Counted from the stretch's first letter, positions 8,274 to 16,751 are shown. The stretch: 33,246 nucleotides of DNA from Bacteroidales bacterium (GCA_017451395.1 JAFSPR010000083.1:1-33246); one strand, 5' to 3'. The notes: generated by a model not told the origin, from the sequence alone. Translations and numbers: made by a program.

Positions 8274-9965
8274 ATGATTTGTATTCGACGCCTCCTTGTA
8301 ATCCTTCTGGCATGTGCGGTATCTTGCAGCCCCAAGGCCCGGATTGAGTACACCAACCCCATCCTGCATCTGGATTATAGTGATCCGGATGTGTGCAGGG
8401 TGGGGAAGGATTACTATATGACGGCGTCGTCATTCAACTGCTTCCCGGGGCTGCCCATATTGCACTCCAGGGATCTGGTTCACTGGGAACAGATAGGCGC
8501 CGCCCTCCTGGACTATCCCTGCGACGGAACTGATGCCGATTTCCGTACAACTGTCCAGCACGGAAACGGCGTATGGGCGCCTGCAATCCGTTACTATGAC
8601 GGTTGGTTCTACATCTATGTGGGAGACCCGGACAGAGGTATCTTTATGGTTAAGGCCCAAAAGCCGGAAGGCCCCTGGGAAAAACCTATCTGGGTAGTGC
8701 GCCAGAAGGGATTCATAGACCCCTGCCCGCTTTGGGACAAGGACGGGAAGGCATACCTTTCCCACGGCCTTGCAGGCTCACGTGCCGGGCTTAAGAGCGT
8801 GCTTTTTGTGGCCCCTATGGCGGCCGATGGCACTTCACTCACGGGCCCTTCAAGGATTGTCTACGACGGCCACAAGACCCAGCCTACCATTGAGGGAACA
8901 AAGTTCTACAGAAGGGGAGAGTACTACTACATCTTCTCTCCGGCGGGCGGGGTTGCAACAGGCTGGCAGACCGTCCTGAGGGCAAAGGACCCCTTCGGCC
9001 CGTATGAGGAGAAGATTGTGATGGCCTGGGCTCCCGGGACCATCAACGGCCCTCACCAGGGCGCATGGGTTGACGCTCCGGACGGCAAGGACTGGTTCCT
9101 GCATTTCCAGGACAAGGGCGCCTACGGCCGGATTGTCCACCTCCAGCCGCTTTCCTGGCAGGCCGATGGATGGCCGCTCATAGGCGAAGACCCTAACGGT
9201 GACGGCGTAGGGCAGCCGGTGGCTGGGGGATCTGTCATTTCGAGCGGAGGCGAAGCCGGAGTCGAGAAATCTCCTTATGGTATAGACTGGGCCTGGCAAT
9301 ACCCCTCAATCCCCGGCCCTTACTGGCATATGGCGCTTCCGGAGGGCGGCGTAAGACTCTACAGCGTAGAGCAGAAATGGCCCTACAGGAGCCTCTGGGA
9401 CTGCCCCAACCTGCTTTCACAAAAGTTCCCCGCCGAATCCTTTACAGTGAAGGCCAAGATGATTTTCTGCCCCAACCCGCAGCTTAAGCAGCGCGGAGAA
9501 ACCGCGGGCTTTGTGGTAATGGGGAACGACTATGCCGGGCTCCGTATGACGGATACCCCGGAAGGACCCGTACTTGACTATGTAACTTCAATTGGAGCGT
9601 CAAAGGGTGCAGGGGAAGATGCCCTCACCCTTTGCACGCTGCAATATTCTTCCCGCCCCCAGCCGCACCAATTTGAATCGAAGAACGTGCCTCTGGTGGA
9701 TTATCCTGACAGGCAGGAGGCTACCCTTTATGTGAAACTTGAGGTGGCTCCAAGGCCCGTGGAAGGCAATGTCCCGGACGCCGTATGCCACTTCTCATAC
9801 AGCCCGGACGGAAATAATTGGACCGCCGTCCCGGGAGAGTTCATCGCCCGGCCTGAACTATGGATTGGCGCCAAATGGGGCTTTTTCTGCAACCGCTTTG
9901 CTCCAAAGAACGATGCGGGGTGCGTAGACATAACAGATATTTCAATTATAGCATCATATGACTAA
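8274..9965 (+). CDS. Glycoside hydrolase family 43 lipoprotein (xylosidase/arabinofuranosidase type)
   Basis: A secreted or surface-anchored hydrolase that probably removes arabinose or xylose side chains from pectin or hemicellulose. The lipobox is AVSC (Cys18). The five-bladed propeller spans ~25-315 with the three expected acidic residues: base D37 in YSDPD, pKa modulator D149 in FIDPCP and acid E207 in PTIEG. A C-terminal beta-sandwich (~340-563) follows, as in beta-xylosidase-like GH43 proteins. Between the domains, residues ~320-334 are encoded by a 44-bp palindromic repeat also found elsewhere in the window. The gene overlaps the next start by 8 nt, so translation is probably coupled. 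The subfamily and sugar specificity are not settled by sequence reading. Confidence 0.88.
   Translation: MICIRRLLVILLACAVSCSPKARIEYTNPILHLDYSDPDVCRVGKDYYMTASSFNCFPGLPILHSRDLVHWEQIGAALLDYPCDGTDADFRTTVQHGNGVWAPAIRYYDGWFYIYVGDPDRGIFMVKAQKPEGPWEKPIWVVRQKGFIDPCPLWDKDGKAYLSHGLAGSRAGLKSVLFVAPMAADGTSLTGPSRIVYDGHKTQPTIEGTKFYRRGEYYYIFSPAGGVATGWQTVLRAKDPFGPYEEKIVMAWAPGTINGPHQGAWVDAPDGKDWFLHFQDKGAYGRIVHLQPLSWQADGWPLIGEDPNGDGVGQPVAGGSVISSGGEAGVEKSPYGIDWAWQYPSIPGPYWHMALPEGGVRLYSVEQKWPYRSLWDCPNLLSQKFPAESFTVKAKMIFCPNPQLKQRGETAGFVVMGNDYAGLRMTDTPEGPVLDYVTSIGASKGAGEDALTLCTLQYSSRPQPHQFESKNVPLVDYPDRQEATLYVKLEVAPRPVEGNVPDAVCHFSYSPDGNNWTAVPGEFIARPELWIGAKWGFFCNRFAPKNDAGCVDITDISIIASYD
9231..9274 (+). repeat. In-frame 44-bp palindromic repeat inside the GH43 gene
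   Basis: The block begins TCTGTCATTTCGAGCGGA and ends GTCGAGAAATCTCC, and is read in frame as SVISSGGEAGVEKSP. It matches, without gaps and with about seven differences by eye, the reverse-strand copy at 29065-29108, and shares its start with the intergenic copy at 854. It falls in the linker between propeller and beta-sandwich. Confidence 0.85.
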
Positions 9966-10761
9966 CATCTTTTCTCTTGAAGGCAAGAACGCCTGGGTGA
10001 CAGGTGCCGCTTACGGAATTGGCTTTGCCATTGCCAAGGCATTTGTTGAGGCAGGCGTGAAGAACATCATCTTCAACACTTCCAATGAGGCTTCCATGGA
10101 AAAAGGCCTTCAGGCTTACAGGGAAGCCGGCATCACCAACGTGCACGGCTATGTGTGCGACGTGACGGACGAAGTCGCCGTGAAGGCCCTTGTGGAGCGC
10201 ATCCATAAGGAAATCGGCCAGATAGACATCCTTGTGAACAACGCCGGCATCATAAAGCGCATCCCTATGCATGAGATGTCAAGGGCCGATTTCCAGAGGG
10301 TGATTGACGTAGACCTTGTGGGCCCGTACATCTGCGCCGCAGCCGTGGTCCCGGAGATGATGGAACGCCGCGAGGGCAAGATCATAAACATCTGCTCCAT
10401 GATGTCAGAACTCGGCCGTGAGACTGTATCGGCCTATGCAGCGGCAAAGGGCGGCCTCAAGATGCTCACCCGCAACATCTGCTCGGAATATGGAGAGTAC
10501 AACATCCAGTGCAACGCAATAGGCCCCGGCTACATTGCAACGCCCCAGACCGCGCCGCTCCGTGAAAGGCAGGCCGACGGTTCTCGCCATCCCTTCGACT
10601 CCTTCATCTGCGCCAAGACTCCCGCAGGCCGATGGCTGGACCCCGACGAACTTGCCGGTCCCGCCGTTTTCCTGGCTTCAAAGGCCTCGGACGCCGTCAA
10701 CGGCCACATCCTCGACGTGGACGGCGGTATCCTGGCATACATCGGTAAACAGCCCAAATAA
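9958..10761 (+). CDS. kduD: SDR-family 2-dehydro-3-deoxy-D-gluconate 5-dehydrogenase (KduD-like; often annotated gluconate 5-dehydrogenase)
   Basis: A cytoplasmic NAD(P)-dependent short-chain dehydrogenase that should reduce 2,5-diketo-3-deoxygluconate (DKII) to KDG, joining the lyase branch to the galacturonate branch. The 267 residues include the Rossmann motif TGAAYGIG (15-22), NNAG (94-97), and catalytic S147, Y160 and K164 (YAAAK). The C-terminal half closely resembles Bacteroidales proteins labelled gluconate 5-dehydrogenase. The pairing with kduI two genes on makes the KduD role more likely than gluconate metabolism. Its ATG lies within the last codons of the GH43 gene. Confidence 0.87.
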   Translation: MTNIFSLEGKNAWVTGAAYGIGFAIAKAFVEAGVKNIIFNTSNEASMEKGLQAYREAGITNVHGYVCDVTDEVAVKALVERIHKEIGQIDILVNNAGIIKRIPMHEMSRADFQRVIDVDLVGPYICAAAVVPEMMERREGKIINICSMMSELGRETVSAYAAAKGGLKMLTRNICSEYGEYNIQCNAIGPGYIATPQTAPLRERQADGSRHPFDSFICAKTPAGRWLDPDELAGPAVFLASKASDAVNGHILDVDGGILAYIGKQPK

Positions 10762-10764
10762 CAA

Positions 10765-10879
10765 ATCATAGGGGTATATATTCCGGAATCTCTGGCCACC
10801 CTCGGCCGGATAAGAGGGAGGGGCCCACGAAGTGGGAGGGGTCGCGAAGCGACGATTCCGGAATATATACCCTTATGAT
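10765..10879. repeat. MITE-like element, 26-bp terminal inverted repeats
   Basis: A 115-bp element bounded by 26-bp inverted repeats (10765-10790 and 10854-10879) with a single mismatch; each arm contains ATATATTCCGGAATC or its complement. The inside is GC-rich with small palindromes such as CCCACGAAGTGGG. It starts 3 nt after the kduD stop and ends 12 nt before the gatC-like start, nearly filling the gap. There is no transposase and no clear target duplication, so mobility is inferred only from the architecture. In mRNA it would form a long hairpin. Confidence 0.75.
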
Positions 10880-10891
10880 AAAGGATTAGAT

Positions 10892-12301
10892 ATGGAACAA
10901 GTATTCAGTTATATTATCGGCCTTGGGGCGGCGGTGATGATGCCCATCCTCTTCTTTATCCTGGGGGTGTGCATCGGCATAAAGCCCGGAAAGGCTCTTA
11001 AGAGCGGCCTTCTTGTGGGCGTGGGCTTCGTAGGTCTCAGTGTGGTCACGGCCCTTCTTACATCCAGCCTTGGAGGCCCCCTGAAGCAGGTTACGGAGAT
11101 TTACGGCCTGCAGCTTGGCATCTTTGACATGGGATGGCCGGCGGCGGCTTCCGTGGCGTACAACACCACGGTGGGCGCTTTCATAATCCCGGTGTGCCTT
11201 GCCATAAACGTGGTACTGCTGCTTTGCAAAGCCACAAACACCATCAACATAGACCTTTGGAACTACTGGCATTACGCTTTCATCGGCGCGGTGGTGTACT
11301 TTGCCTGCGACAACATCTGGTGGGGCTTCTTTGCGGCAATAGTGTGCTTTATCATCACGCTTGTGATGGCCGATCTTACCACAAAGAAATTCCAGAGTTA
11401 TTATAAGGACCTTGATGGAATATCCATTCCTCAGCCGTTCTGCCAGGGATTCGTCCCATTTGCCGAAGGTCTTAACTGGTGTATGGACAGGATCCCCGGA
11501 TTCAGCAAACTGGACATTGACGCGGAAGGGATGAAAAAGAAATTCGGCCTTCTTGGAGAGCCGCTTTTCCTTGGCGTAATAGTGGGCCTTATCATAGGCT
11601 GCCTCAGTTATCCTTCCTGGAGTGAGATTGTCTCCCACATCCCCGCCATCCTTGGCCTTGGCATCAAGATGGGCGCCGTTATGGAACTCATTCCCCGAAT
11701 CACAAGCCTCTTCATCGAGGGCCTGAAACCCATCGCGGAGGCTACCAAGGACCTTGTTTCCCGCAAGTTCAAGAACTCTGCAGGAATCAATATCGGCATG
11801 AGCCCGGCGCTGGTGATAGGCCATCCCACAACCCTTGTGGTGTCCCTTCTCCTTATCCCCGTGACGCTGCTTCTGGCGGTCATCCTTCCAGGCAACCAGT
11901 TCCTGCCGCTGGCATCGCTGGCCGGAATGTTCTACGTGTTCCCGGCGGTGCTCCCCGTGACAAAGGGCAATGTTGTGAAGACGTTTATCATCGGCCTTGT
12001 GGCACTTACCGTGGGCCTGTATTTTGTGACAGACCTTGCGCCTTACTTCACGCAGGCCGCGCAGGACGTGTATGCCCGCACCGGAGATGCCGCAGTGGCT
12101 ATTCCGGAGGGCTTCCAGGGCGGCGCGCTGGATTTTGCCTCCAGCATTTTCTCCTGGGTAATCTTCCATCTTGTGCATGACCTCAAGTGGGTTGGCGCAG
12201 GCATCCTTGTGGCCGGTACCACCGTTATGGCCATCTTCAACAGGCGTAGAATAATTAAAGCATCATATGAAAAAAATCCTGACGGCAGCACTGCTGCTTA
12301 G
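10892..12301 (+). CDS. GatC-like PTS galactitol-family IIC permease without IIA/IIB partners here
   Basis: An integral inner-membrane protein of the PTS galactitol IIC (GatC, COG3775) family: 469 residues against about 450 for E. coli GatC. Shared blocks include [14 protein letters not shown], a [12 protein letters not shown] segment, [26 protein letters not shown] with [10 protein letters not shown], and [10 protein letters not shown] with ILPGNQFLP. About ten hydrophobic segments are visible. The frame also opens earlier, at a GTG inside the MITE-like repeat, but the ATG at 10892 begins right at the first helix and is preferred. No IIA, IIB, HPr or EI gene is in the window. It lies between kduD and kduI, so the cargo is probably a uronate or keto-deoxyuronate, perhaps without phosphorylation. 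It overlaps kduI by 35 nt. Confidence 0.85.
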   Translation: MEQVFSYIIGLGAAVMMPILFFILGVCIGIKPGKALKSGLLVGVGFVGLSVVTALLTSSLGGPLKQVTEIYGLQLGIFDMGWPAAASVAYNTTVGAFIIPVCLAINVVLLLCKATNTINIDLWNYWHYAFIGAVVYFACDNIWWGFFAAIVCFIITLVMADLTTKKFQSYYKDLDGISIPQPFCQGFVPFAEGLNWCMDRIPGFSKLDIDAEGMKKKFGLLGEPLFLGVIVGLIIGCLSYPSWSEIVSHIPAILGLGIKMGAVMELIPRITSLFIEGLKPIAEATKDLVSRKFKNSAGINIGMSPALVIGHPTTLVVSLLLIPVTLLLAVILPGNQFLPLASLAGMFYVFPAVLPVTKGNVVKTFIIGLVALTVGLYFVTDLAPYFTQAAQDVYARTGDAAVAIPEGFQGGALDFASSIFSWVIFHLVHDLKWVGAGILVAGTTVMAIFNRRRIIKASYEKNPDGSTAA

Positions 12302-13184
12302 CACAATTGCAATGAGCGCACAGACTTCTTACACAATCCAGACGGCCTGCCATCCGGCCGATGTAAAGGGCTATGACACGGAAACCCTTCGTTCCAGGTT
12401 TGTAATGCCTGAGGTAATGGCGGCCGATGAAATCCGCCTCACCTACTCTATGTACGACCGCTTCATCTTTGGAGGCGCATTCCCCGCCACCAAGGAACTG
12501 AAACTTGAGACCATAGACCCCCTGAAGGCCCCCTACTTCCTTTACAGCAGGGAACTTGGCGTGATTAACATAGGCGGAGACGGCATTGTGACCGTGGACG
12601 GCAAGGAGTATGTCCTGAAGTTCAAGGAGGCCCTGTACGTGGGCCGCGGCAACAAGGAAGTCACTTTCCGGAGCAAAGACGCCTCAAAGCCCGCAAAATT
12701 CTACCTGAATTCAGCAACGGCTCATAAGGCTTACAAGACCCAGCTTATCACAATTGACGGCCGCAAAGGCTCCCTCAAGGCCAATTCCTTTGCAGCCGGC
12801 AAGATGGAGGATTCCAACGACAGGGTGATTAATCAGCTCATCGTGAACAATGTCCTTGAAGAAGGCCCCTGCCAGCTTCAGATGGGCCTTACGGAGCTTA
12901 AGCCCGGTTCTGTATGGAACACCATGCCGGCCCACACCCACGCCCGCCGCATAGAGGCCTACTTCTATTTCAACGTATCTGAGGGCAATATGATATGCCA
13001 CCTTATGGGCGAACCCCAGCAGGAGAGGCTCCTGTGGCTTTCCAACGAGCAGGCCGTGATGAGCCCGGAGTGGAGCATCCACGCCGCGGCAGGAACTTCC
13101 AACTATATGTTCATATGGGGAATGGCCGGAGAGAATCTTGACTACGGAGACATGGATAAGATCCCCTACACAGAGATGCGTTAG
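12267..13184 (+). CDS. kduI: 5-keto-4-deoxyuronate isomerase with apparent signal peptide
   Basis: KduI isomerises 4-deoxy-5-ketouronate (DKI), the spontaneous product of unsaturated galacturonate, to DKII for KduD. The cupin enzyme is complete: zinc ligands H223, H225 and E230 in [14 protein letters not shown]272 in WSIHAA, and the blocks [11 protein letters not shown] and [19 protein letters not shown]. Unusually, the N-terminus (Lys-Lys, a ~13-residue hydrophobic core, then MSAQ) reads as a Sec signal peptide, predicting export, although KduI is normally cytoplasmic. An in-frame ATG at 12312 would drop the leader. The first 35 nt overlap the gatC-like gene. The stop shares 4 nt with the stop of the convergent rRNA methyltransferase gene. 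Confidence 0.92.
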   Translation: MKKILTAALLLSTIAMSAQTSYTIQTACHPADVKGYDTETLRSRFVMPEVMAADEIRLTYSMYDRFIFGGAFPATKELKLETIDPLKAPYFLYSRELGVINIGGDGIVTVDGKEYVLKFKEALYVGRGNKEVTFRSKDASKPAKFYLNSATAHKAYKTQLITIDGRKGSLKANSFAAGKMEDSNDRVINQLIVNNVLEEGPCQLQMGLTELKPGSVWNTMPAHTHARRIEAYFYFNVSEGNMICHLMGEPQQERLLWLSNEQAVMSPEWSIHAAAGTSNYMFIWGMAGENLDYGDMDKIPYTEMR

Positions 13185-14323
13185 ACGTCCATCCTTATCC
13201 TTTTAGCCTTGGGATAGAGGTTGTTACACCTTGTCTCAAGGTTTTTTGCCGCCCCAAGGGGATGGCCCTCATAGCATATTGTAATAAGGCCGATAGGGGC
13301 GTCCTGGAGCCTCAGCGCATCACCGTGGAGGTACTGAAGGGCAGTCTTTCGGTCAACGTTCACGTGGGGGGCGTCATGCCCGGCCTGATCGGGCATCTCT
13401 GCCCTGAATATCTTCAGCGGGTCTCCGCGGCGTATGCCGTCATTTTCCCCGCGCTTTCTCAGCGCAGCCACATACTGGCCTTCTCCGGGAACGAAGCCTG
13501 GAAGGAGAACCTGGCCGCAGCGTGTGAGGATGGCGGGAGGGAAGTCCTCCGGAGGGATGATATCGGCCCCTAATTCTGAGGCTATCCACTCCACTGTGTC
13601 GTCGTTTTCAAAGTGGTTGAAAGTGCAGGTGGAATAGATGAGGATGCCGCCGGGGACAAGAGCGGGCCAGATATCTGAAAGGATGCGGCGGCTTCGGGCG
13701 GCGCAGAACTCAACGGTTTTGAGGGACCAGTCTTCCACGGCCTTGGCGTCTTTGCGGAACATGCCTTCGCCGGAGCAGGGGACATCGGCCACTATCATAT
13801 CAAAAAGAGGTGCGCTTCCAAAGGCCGATGGGTCGCGTGATAGGGCGCCTGTACGGCTGTCTCCCCAGGTTTCAAGGTTGGATCTCAGGGTGTTGTACCG
13901 GGCCCGTACAACTTCATTTGCAAGGAGGGTGAAGTTATCCCCGAAGCGTTCACGGAGGGATGCGGCAAGGTCTGTGGATTTGCCGCCTGGAGCGGCGCAA
14001 AGGTCAAGGACGCTCATTCCGGGACGGTCCATGAAACGCCTTGCCACGTGACCGGGGAACATTGCGCTGGTGTCCTGCACATAATAGCATCCGGCGTGGA
14101 AAAGAGGGTCCAGGGTGAATGACGGGCGTTCCTTCAGGATGTAGCCGTAGGGGCTCCAGGGCACGTTTTTAGCGTCCGGGAACGGGCATTCAGTGAGTTT
14201 GGCTGGGTTAAGGCGAATGGATACGGAAGGCTCCCCGGAGAGCGCCTTCAGCGCAATCTCCGCCTTCTCTTCGCCTACAGAATCGGCCAGTAATTTCCTG
14301 AATTCCTCTGTCACTTCATCCAC
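13181..14323 (-). CDS. rsmF: RsmF/NOL1-NOP2-Sun family rRNA cytosine-C5 methyltransferase
   Basis: An S-adenosylmethionine-dependent methyltransferase that likely makes m5C in rRNA. The SAM motif [13 protein letters not shown] lies at 105-117, the first catalytic Cys (C183) in [13 protein letters not shown], and the nucleophile C233 in [12 protein letters not shown]. The C-terminal ~60 residues resemble the PUA-like RNA-binding end of Bacteroidota RsmF ([24 protein letters not shown]). The start is GTG at 14323, overlapping the upstream SRPBCC-like gene by 13 nt, so the pair is one operon. Residues ~310-318 (MPDQAGHDA) are encoded by a palindromic repeat, between the methyltransferase and RNA-binding parts. 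RsmB is a possible alternative, but the layout fits RsmF better. Confidence 0.88.
   Translation of the reverse strand: MDEVTEEFRKLLADSVGEEKAEIALKALSGEPSVSIRLNPAKLTECPFPDAKNVPWSPYGYILKERPSFTLDPLFHAGCYYVQDTSAMFPGHVARRFMDRPGMSVLDLCAAPGGKSTDLAASLRERFGDNFTLLANEVVRARYNTLRSNLETWGDSRTGALSRDPSAFGSAPLFDMIVADVPCSGEGMFRKDAKAVEDWSLKTVEFCAARSRRILSDIWPALVPGGILIYSTCTFNHFENDDTVEWIASELGADIIPPEDFPPAILTRCGQVLLPGFVPGEGQYVAALRKRGENDGIRRGDPLKIFRAEMPDQAGHDAPHVNVDRKTALQYLHGDALRLQDAPIGLITICYEGHPLGAAKNLETRCNNLYPKAKRIRMDV
13373..13399 (-). repeat. Palindromic repeat within the rsmF coding region
   Basis: On the + strand, GTCATGCCCG and CGGGCATCTC flank a 7-nt centre, giving a 7-bp perfect stem (ATGCCCG/CGGGCAT). On the coding strand it is read in frame and contributes the peptide MPDQAGHD. 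The form resembles a short dispersed palindrome (GTCATGCCCG...CGGGCATCTC) that I recall from many bacterial genomes; this is recognition from memory, not a search. Confidence 0.6.
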
Positions 14324-14757
14324 TGTTTTGGATCGAAGCCTTCCGGCATTTTGCCGTTTGAGGCATCCACAAGGCCGTCCACAACCTTGTCAAGGGCTTC
14401 CTTCACCTTGCCGGAGAGCATCATTTTCATCATAAGGTTGAGATCGGCCTCAACCATTACGTGGAAATCCGTCTTGTAGGGGTCTTCCGCGGCTGGATCA
14501 AAATGAAGGACTATGTGGAAGGCGAAGGGCGCGCCGTAGTCCACAAGTTCAATGCGGGAGTAGGGAACCCTCTCATGCACTTTCACGCCAATATTGAAGC
14601 CCTGGACCGTTGCCTGGAGGGTGTCAAAGGTGGCTTCTATCATGTCCTTCTTGTCTTCAGGGAGCATGGCCTTGAAGTTCTGGAGGTCCGTGAAAGACAT
14701 GTAGAGTTCATGGGGCTGGCGGGAAACTATGCCGTGTTTGCTTTCTATTGTTGTCAT
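14311..14757 (-). CDS. Conserved hypothetical protein, possibly SRPBCC/START-like fold
   Basis: A 148-residue cytoplasmic protein with no signal peptide or membrane segment. The start at 14757 (MTTIESKHGIV) is preferred over an upstream in-frame codon because a TAnnTTTG box lies exactly 23 nt before it. The sequence alternates predicted strands and ends in helices with Met/Lys-rich character (MVEADLNLMMKMMLSGKVKEALDKVVDGL). This suggests a polyketide cyclase/SRPBCC-like hydrophobic-pocket fold, but no diagnostic motif is present. It overlaps rsmF by 13 nt and is divergent from the NUDIX gene. Function unknown. Confidence 0.7.
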   Translation of the reverse strand: MTTIESKHGIVSRQPHELYMSFTDLQNFKAMLPEDKKDMIEATFDTLQATVQGFNIGVKVHERVPYSRIELVDYGAPFAFHIVLHFDPAAEDPYKTDFHVMVEADLNLMMKMMLSGKVKEALDKVVDGLVDASNGKMPEGFDPKQWMK

Positions 14758-14764
14758 AAGTTTG

Positions 14765-14772
14765 TATCTTTG
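14765..14772 (+). promoter_or_regulatory. -7 promoter box for the NUDIX gene
   Basis: TATCTTTG fits the Bacteroidota -7 consensus TAnnTTTG and lies 23 nt before the ATG at 14796. It forms a near-mirror pair with the opposite-strand box at 14781-14788. Confidence 0.7.
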
Positions 14773-14780
14773 TAACTCCG

Positions 14781-14788
14781 CAAAGATA
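14781..14788 (-). promoter_or_regulatory. -7 promoter box for the SRPBCC-like/rsmF operon
   Basis: CAAAGATA on the + strand reads TATCTTTG on the - strand, 23 nt before the start at 14757. The two divergent boxes are only 8 nt apart, so RNA polymerase cannot bind both at once; the operons may compete. Confidence 0.7.
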
Positions 14789-14789
14789 G

Positions 14790-15407
<618 letters not shown>

Positions 15408-15427
15408 CCGTTCTTTTGTTCCACCCA

Positions 15428-15569
15428 GCCCGTAATGCCGATGCGGTGGAGCTTAATGTGTTGTTTTACAACCATTTACAGAGTTCTTTGGGATTACCGG
15501 TAATCCCAAACGATCGCGCAACTCGCTGTGGCCCAGCTACTTAGCGTCCACCGCATCCGCATTACGGGC
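15428..15569. repeat. Palindromic repeat element, copy A
   Basis: A 142-bp structure with 23-bp inverted ends (15428-15450 and 15547-15569, one mismatch). Inside is a perfect 24-bp palindrome at 15487-15510 whose half-site is TTTGGGATTACC. The same element recurs in opposite orientation at 17450-17571. The two copies differ mainly by transitions while keeping the palindrome intact, which is typical of a structured mobile repeat or structured RNA. There is no ORF inside. Confidence 0.85.
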
Positions 15570-15571
15570 CG

Positions 15572-15671
15572 GGGCAATGAATCACACGTTTTGGGCGTTT
15601 TTTGTGCGTTTCGTTGCCCAAATGGTCAATGATTAACACGAAAACGGCGATTTTTGTGCGTTTCGTTGCCC
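15572..15671. repeat. Two tandem copies of a ~52-bp repeat
   Basis: The segments 15594-15619 and 15646-15671 are 26 bp each with one mismatch and share TTTTTGTGCGTTTCGTTGCC. The sequence before each also aligns (CAATGA...ACACG), giving a unit of about 52 bp in two copies. It adjoins repeat copy A and the G-rich tract. Function unknown. Confidence 0.8.
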
Positions 15672-15800
15672 CGGGGAGGCCCCGGGGAGGTCCGGTGGGA
15701 GCCTGGTGAGGTCCTGGTGAGGTCCGGTGGGAACCGGGGTGGGGTCCTGGTGAGGTTCCGGGGACGGTTCCGGGGGTGTTCCGGGGGAAGCCGGGGTGGG
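15672..15800 (+). repeat. G-rich degenerate repeat tract after the symporter gene
   Basis: About 130 bp on the + strand made of variations of GGTCCTGGTGA and GGTCCGGTGGGA, with many GGGG runs that could form G-quadruplexes. It abuts the stop codon of the - strand symporter gene, so the G-rich strand is that gene's template strand; it may slow RNA polymerase. The + strand open frame across it is a composition artefact. Confidence 0.7.
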
Positions 15801-15806
15801 CTGGAA

Positions 15807-16751
15807 TTATCGGCCCGGATGCTGCTTACGGTAGAGTTCCCAACTGTTGAAGAGGTTCTGCCAGATGGCGTAGAGGCCGCCGGCAACGGATGTGACGGGA
15901 GTCATATAGTTGTAACCCAGCCAGATAAGAAAGCCGGTGTTCTTCTGGCCAAGGGCCTGGCCGGGGGTGATTTTATCGGCCCCAAGACGGCGGCCGATAA
16001 AGAACTGCAGGAAGCAGCAGAACACTGAAACCAGCACTATTCCGGCAACGGCTGCTGCTCCAAGGCCGCTTTCCATGAGCGCGCGGGTGGCAAGGATCAT
16101 TGCCAGGGTGAGCCCCACGCCCCATATGTAGAATGAATTGGAACTCCATCTCATCAGGCCCCTCTGGAGCCGGTGAGTGGTGTATCGGATGGTCCATGCC
16201 AGAAGGCCGGGCAGCACCAGCACGGGGAAAACCTTCAGCGCAATGTGCCCCACGTATGCCCAGAAGCCCATTGTGGCCGATGGATTGACAAGGGGAATAA
16301 CCAGCGGAATGAGGAAGGTGCCTGCAAGGTTTATGAGCACAAGGTAAGTGACGGTTCCGGCAAGGTTCCCGCCAAGTTTTTCCGTAATCACGCCTGCGGC
16401 CGATGCAGTAGGGCATATGAGGCACAGCATTGCGCACTCAAGGAGCATACGCGGGTCTCCGACGGGCATAAAAGAAATTATGGCCGATAACCCAAGGAAC
16501 AGCCCCACCTGGAACGCCAGGGCAAGGAAGTGCCAGCGGGTGAAACGGAGGTCGTGGGGGGAAATCTTCACAAACTGGAAGAACAGAAGCGTGGCTATCA
16601 CAACGCGCTGGCCCTCGGAGACAAGAAGATGGAGAAGGCGCTCGTGGCTGTGAAGCCCCGGCGAGAAGTAATAGGCAAGATACAGGCTTATGCCCAGAAC
16701 AATTGCTCCGGGCAGCATCCAGTCATTCACAAGTTGCCGTGTGCGGCTCAT
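15807..16751 (-). CDS. BASS (bile acid:sodium symporter) family transporter
   Basis: An integral membrane protein of the BASS superfamily, 314 residues with nine or ten hydrophobic segments. Two family landmarks are visible: CPTASAAGVITEKLGGNLAG in the first half and GQALGQKNTGFLIWLGYNYM in the second, corresponding to the crossed, discontinuous helices that bind Na+ and substrate. The substrate could be an organic anion or vitamin precursor; bile acids are only the family's name. Its ATG overlaps the TGA of the YczE-like gene by 4 nt, so the two are translationally coupled. The pair sits between two inverted copies of a palindromic repeat. Confidence 0.83.
   Translation of the reverse strand: MSRTRQLVNDWMLPGAIVLGISLYLAYYFSPGLHSHERLLHLLVSEGQRVVIATLLFFQFVKISPHDLRFTRWHFLALAFQVGLFLGLSAIISFMPVGDPRMLLECAMLCLICPTASAAGVITEKLGGNLAGTVTYLVLINLAGTFLIPLVIPLVNPSATMGFWAYVGHIALKVFPVLVLPGLLAWTIRYTTHRLQRGLMRWSSNSFYIWGVGLTLAMILATRALMESGLGAAAVAGIVLVSVFCCFLQFFIGRRLGADKITPGQALGQKNTGFLIWLGYNYMTPVTSVAGGLYAIWQNLFNSWELYRKQHPGR

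Noticed and set aside
10765-10879. Insertion sequence with target-site duplication
   Set aside because: No transposase ORF inside and no convincing direct repeat at the ends; described only as MITE-like.
10832-10891. Upstream GTG start for the GatC-like protein
   Set aside because: It lies inside the MITE-like repeat and adds a basic, non-homologous peptide; ATG at 10892 fits the family N-terminus.
12312-12314. Internal ATG as the preferred kduI start (cytoplasmic form)
   Set aside because: Possible, but the longer form has a coherent signal-peptide layout that would be unlikely by chance; kept as the alternative to test.
1-13184. A classical SusC/SusD polysaccharide utilisation locus
   Set aside because: No TonB-dependent SusC or SusD homologue is present in the window; they may lie upstream, but that cannot be seen.
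15428-15671. CRISPR array
   Set aside because: Only two tandem units and palindromic elements without regular unique spacers, and no cas genes.
15654-16028. Glycine/arginine-rich ORF on the + strand
   Set aside because: It is a by-product of the G-rich repeat tract and antisense of the symporter gene; no recognisable domain or start context.
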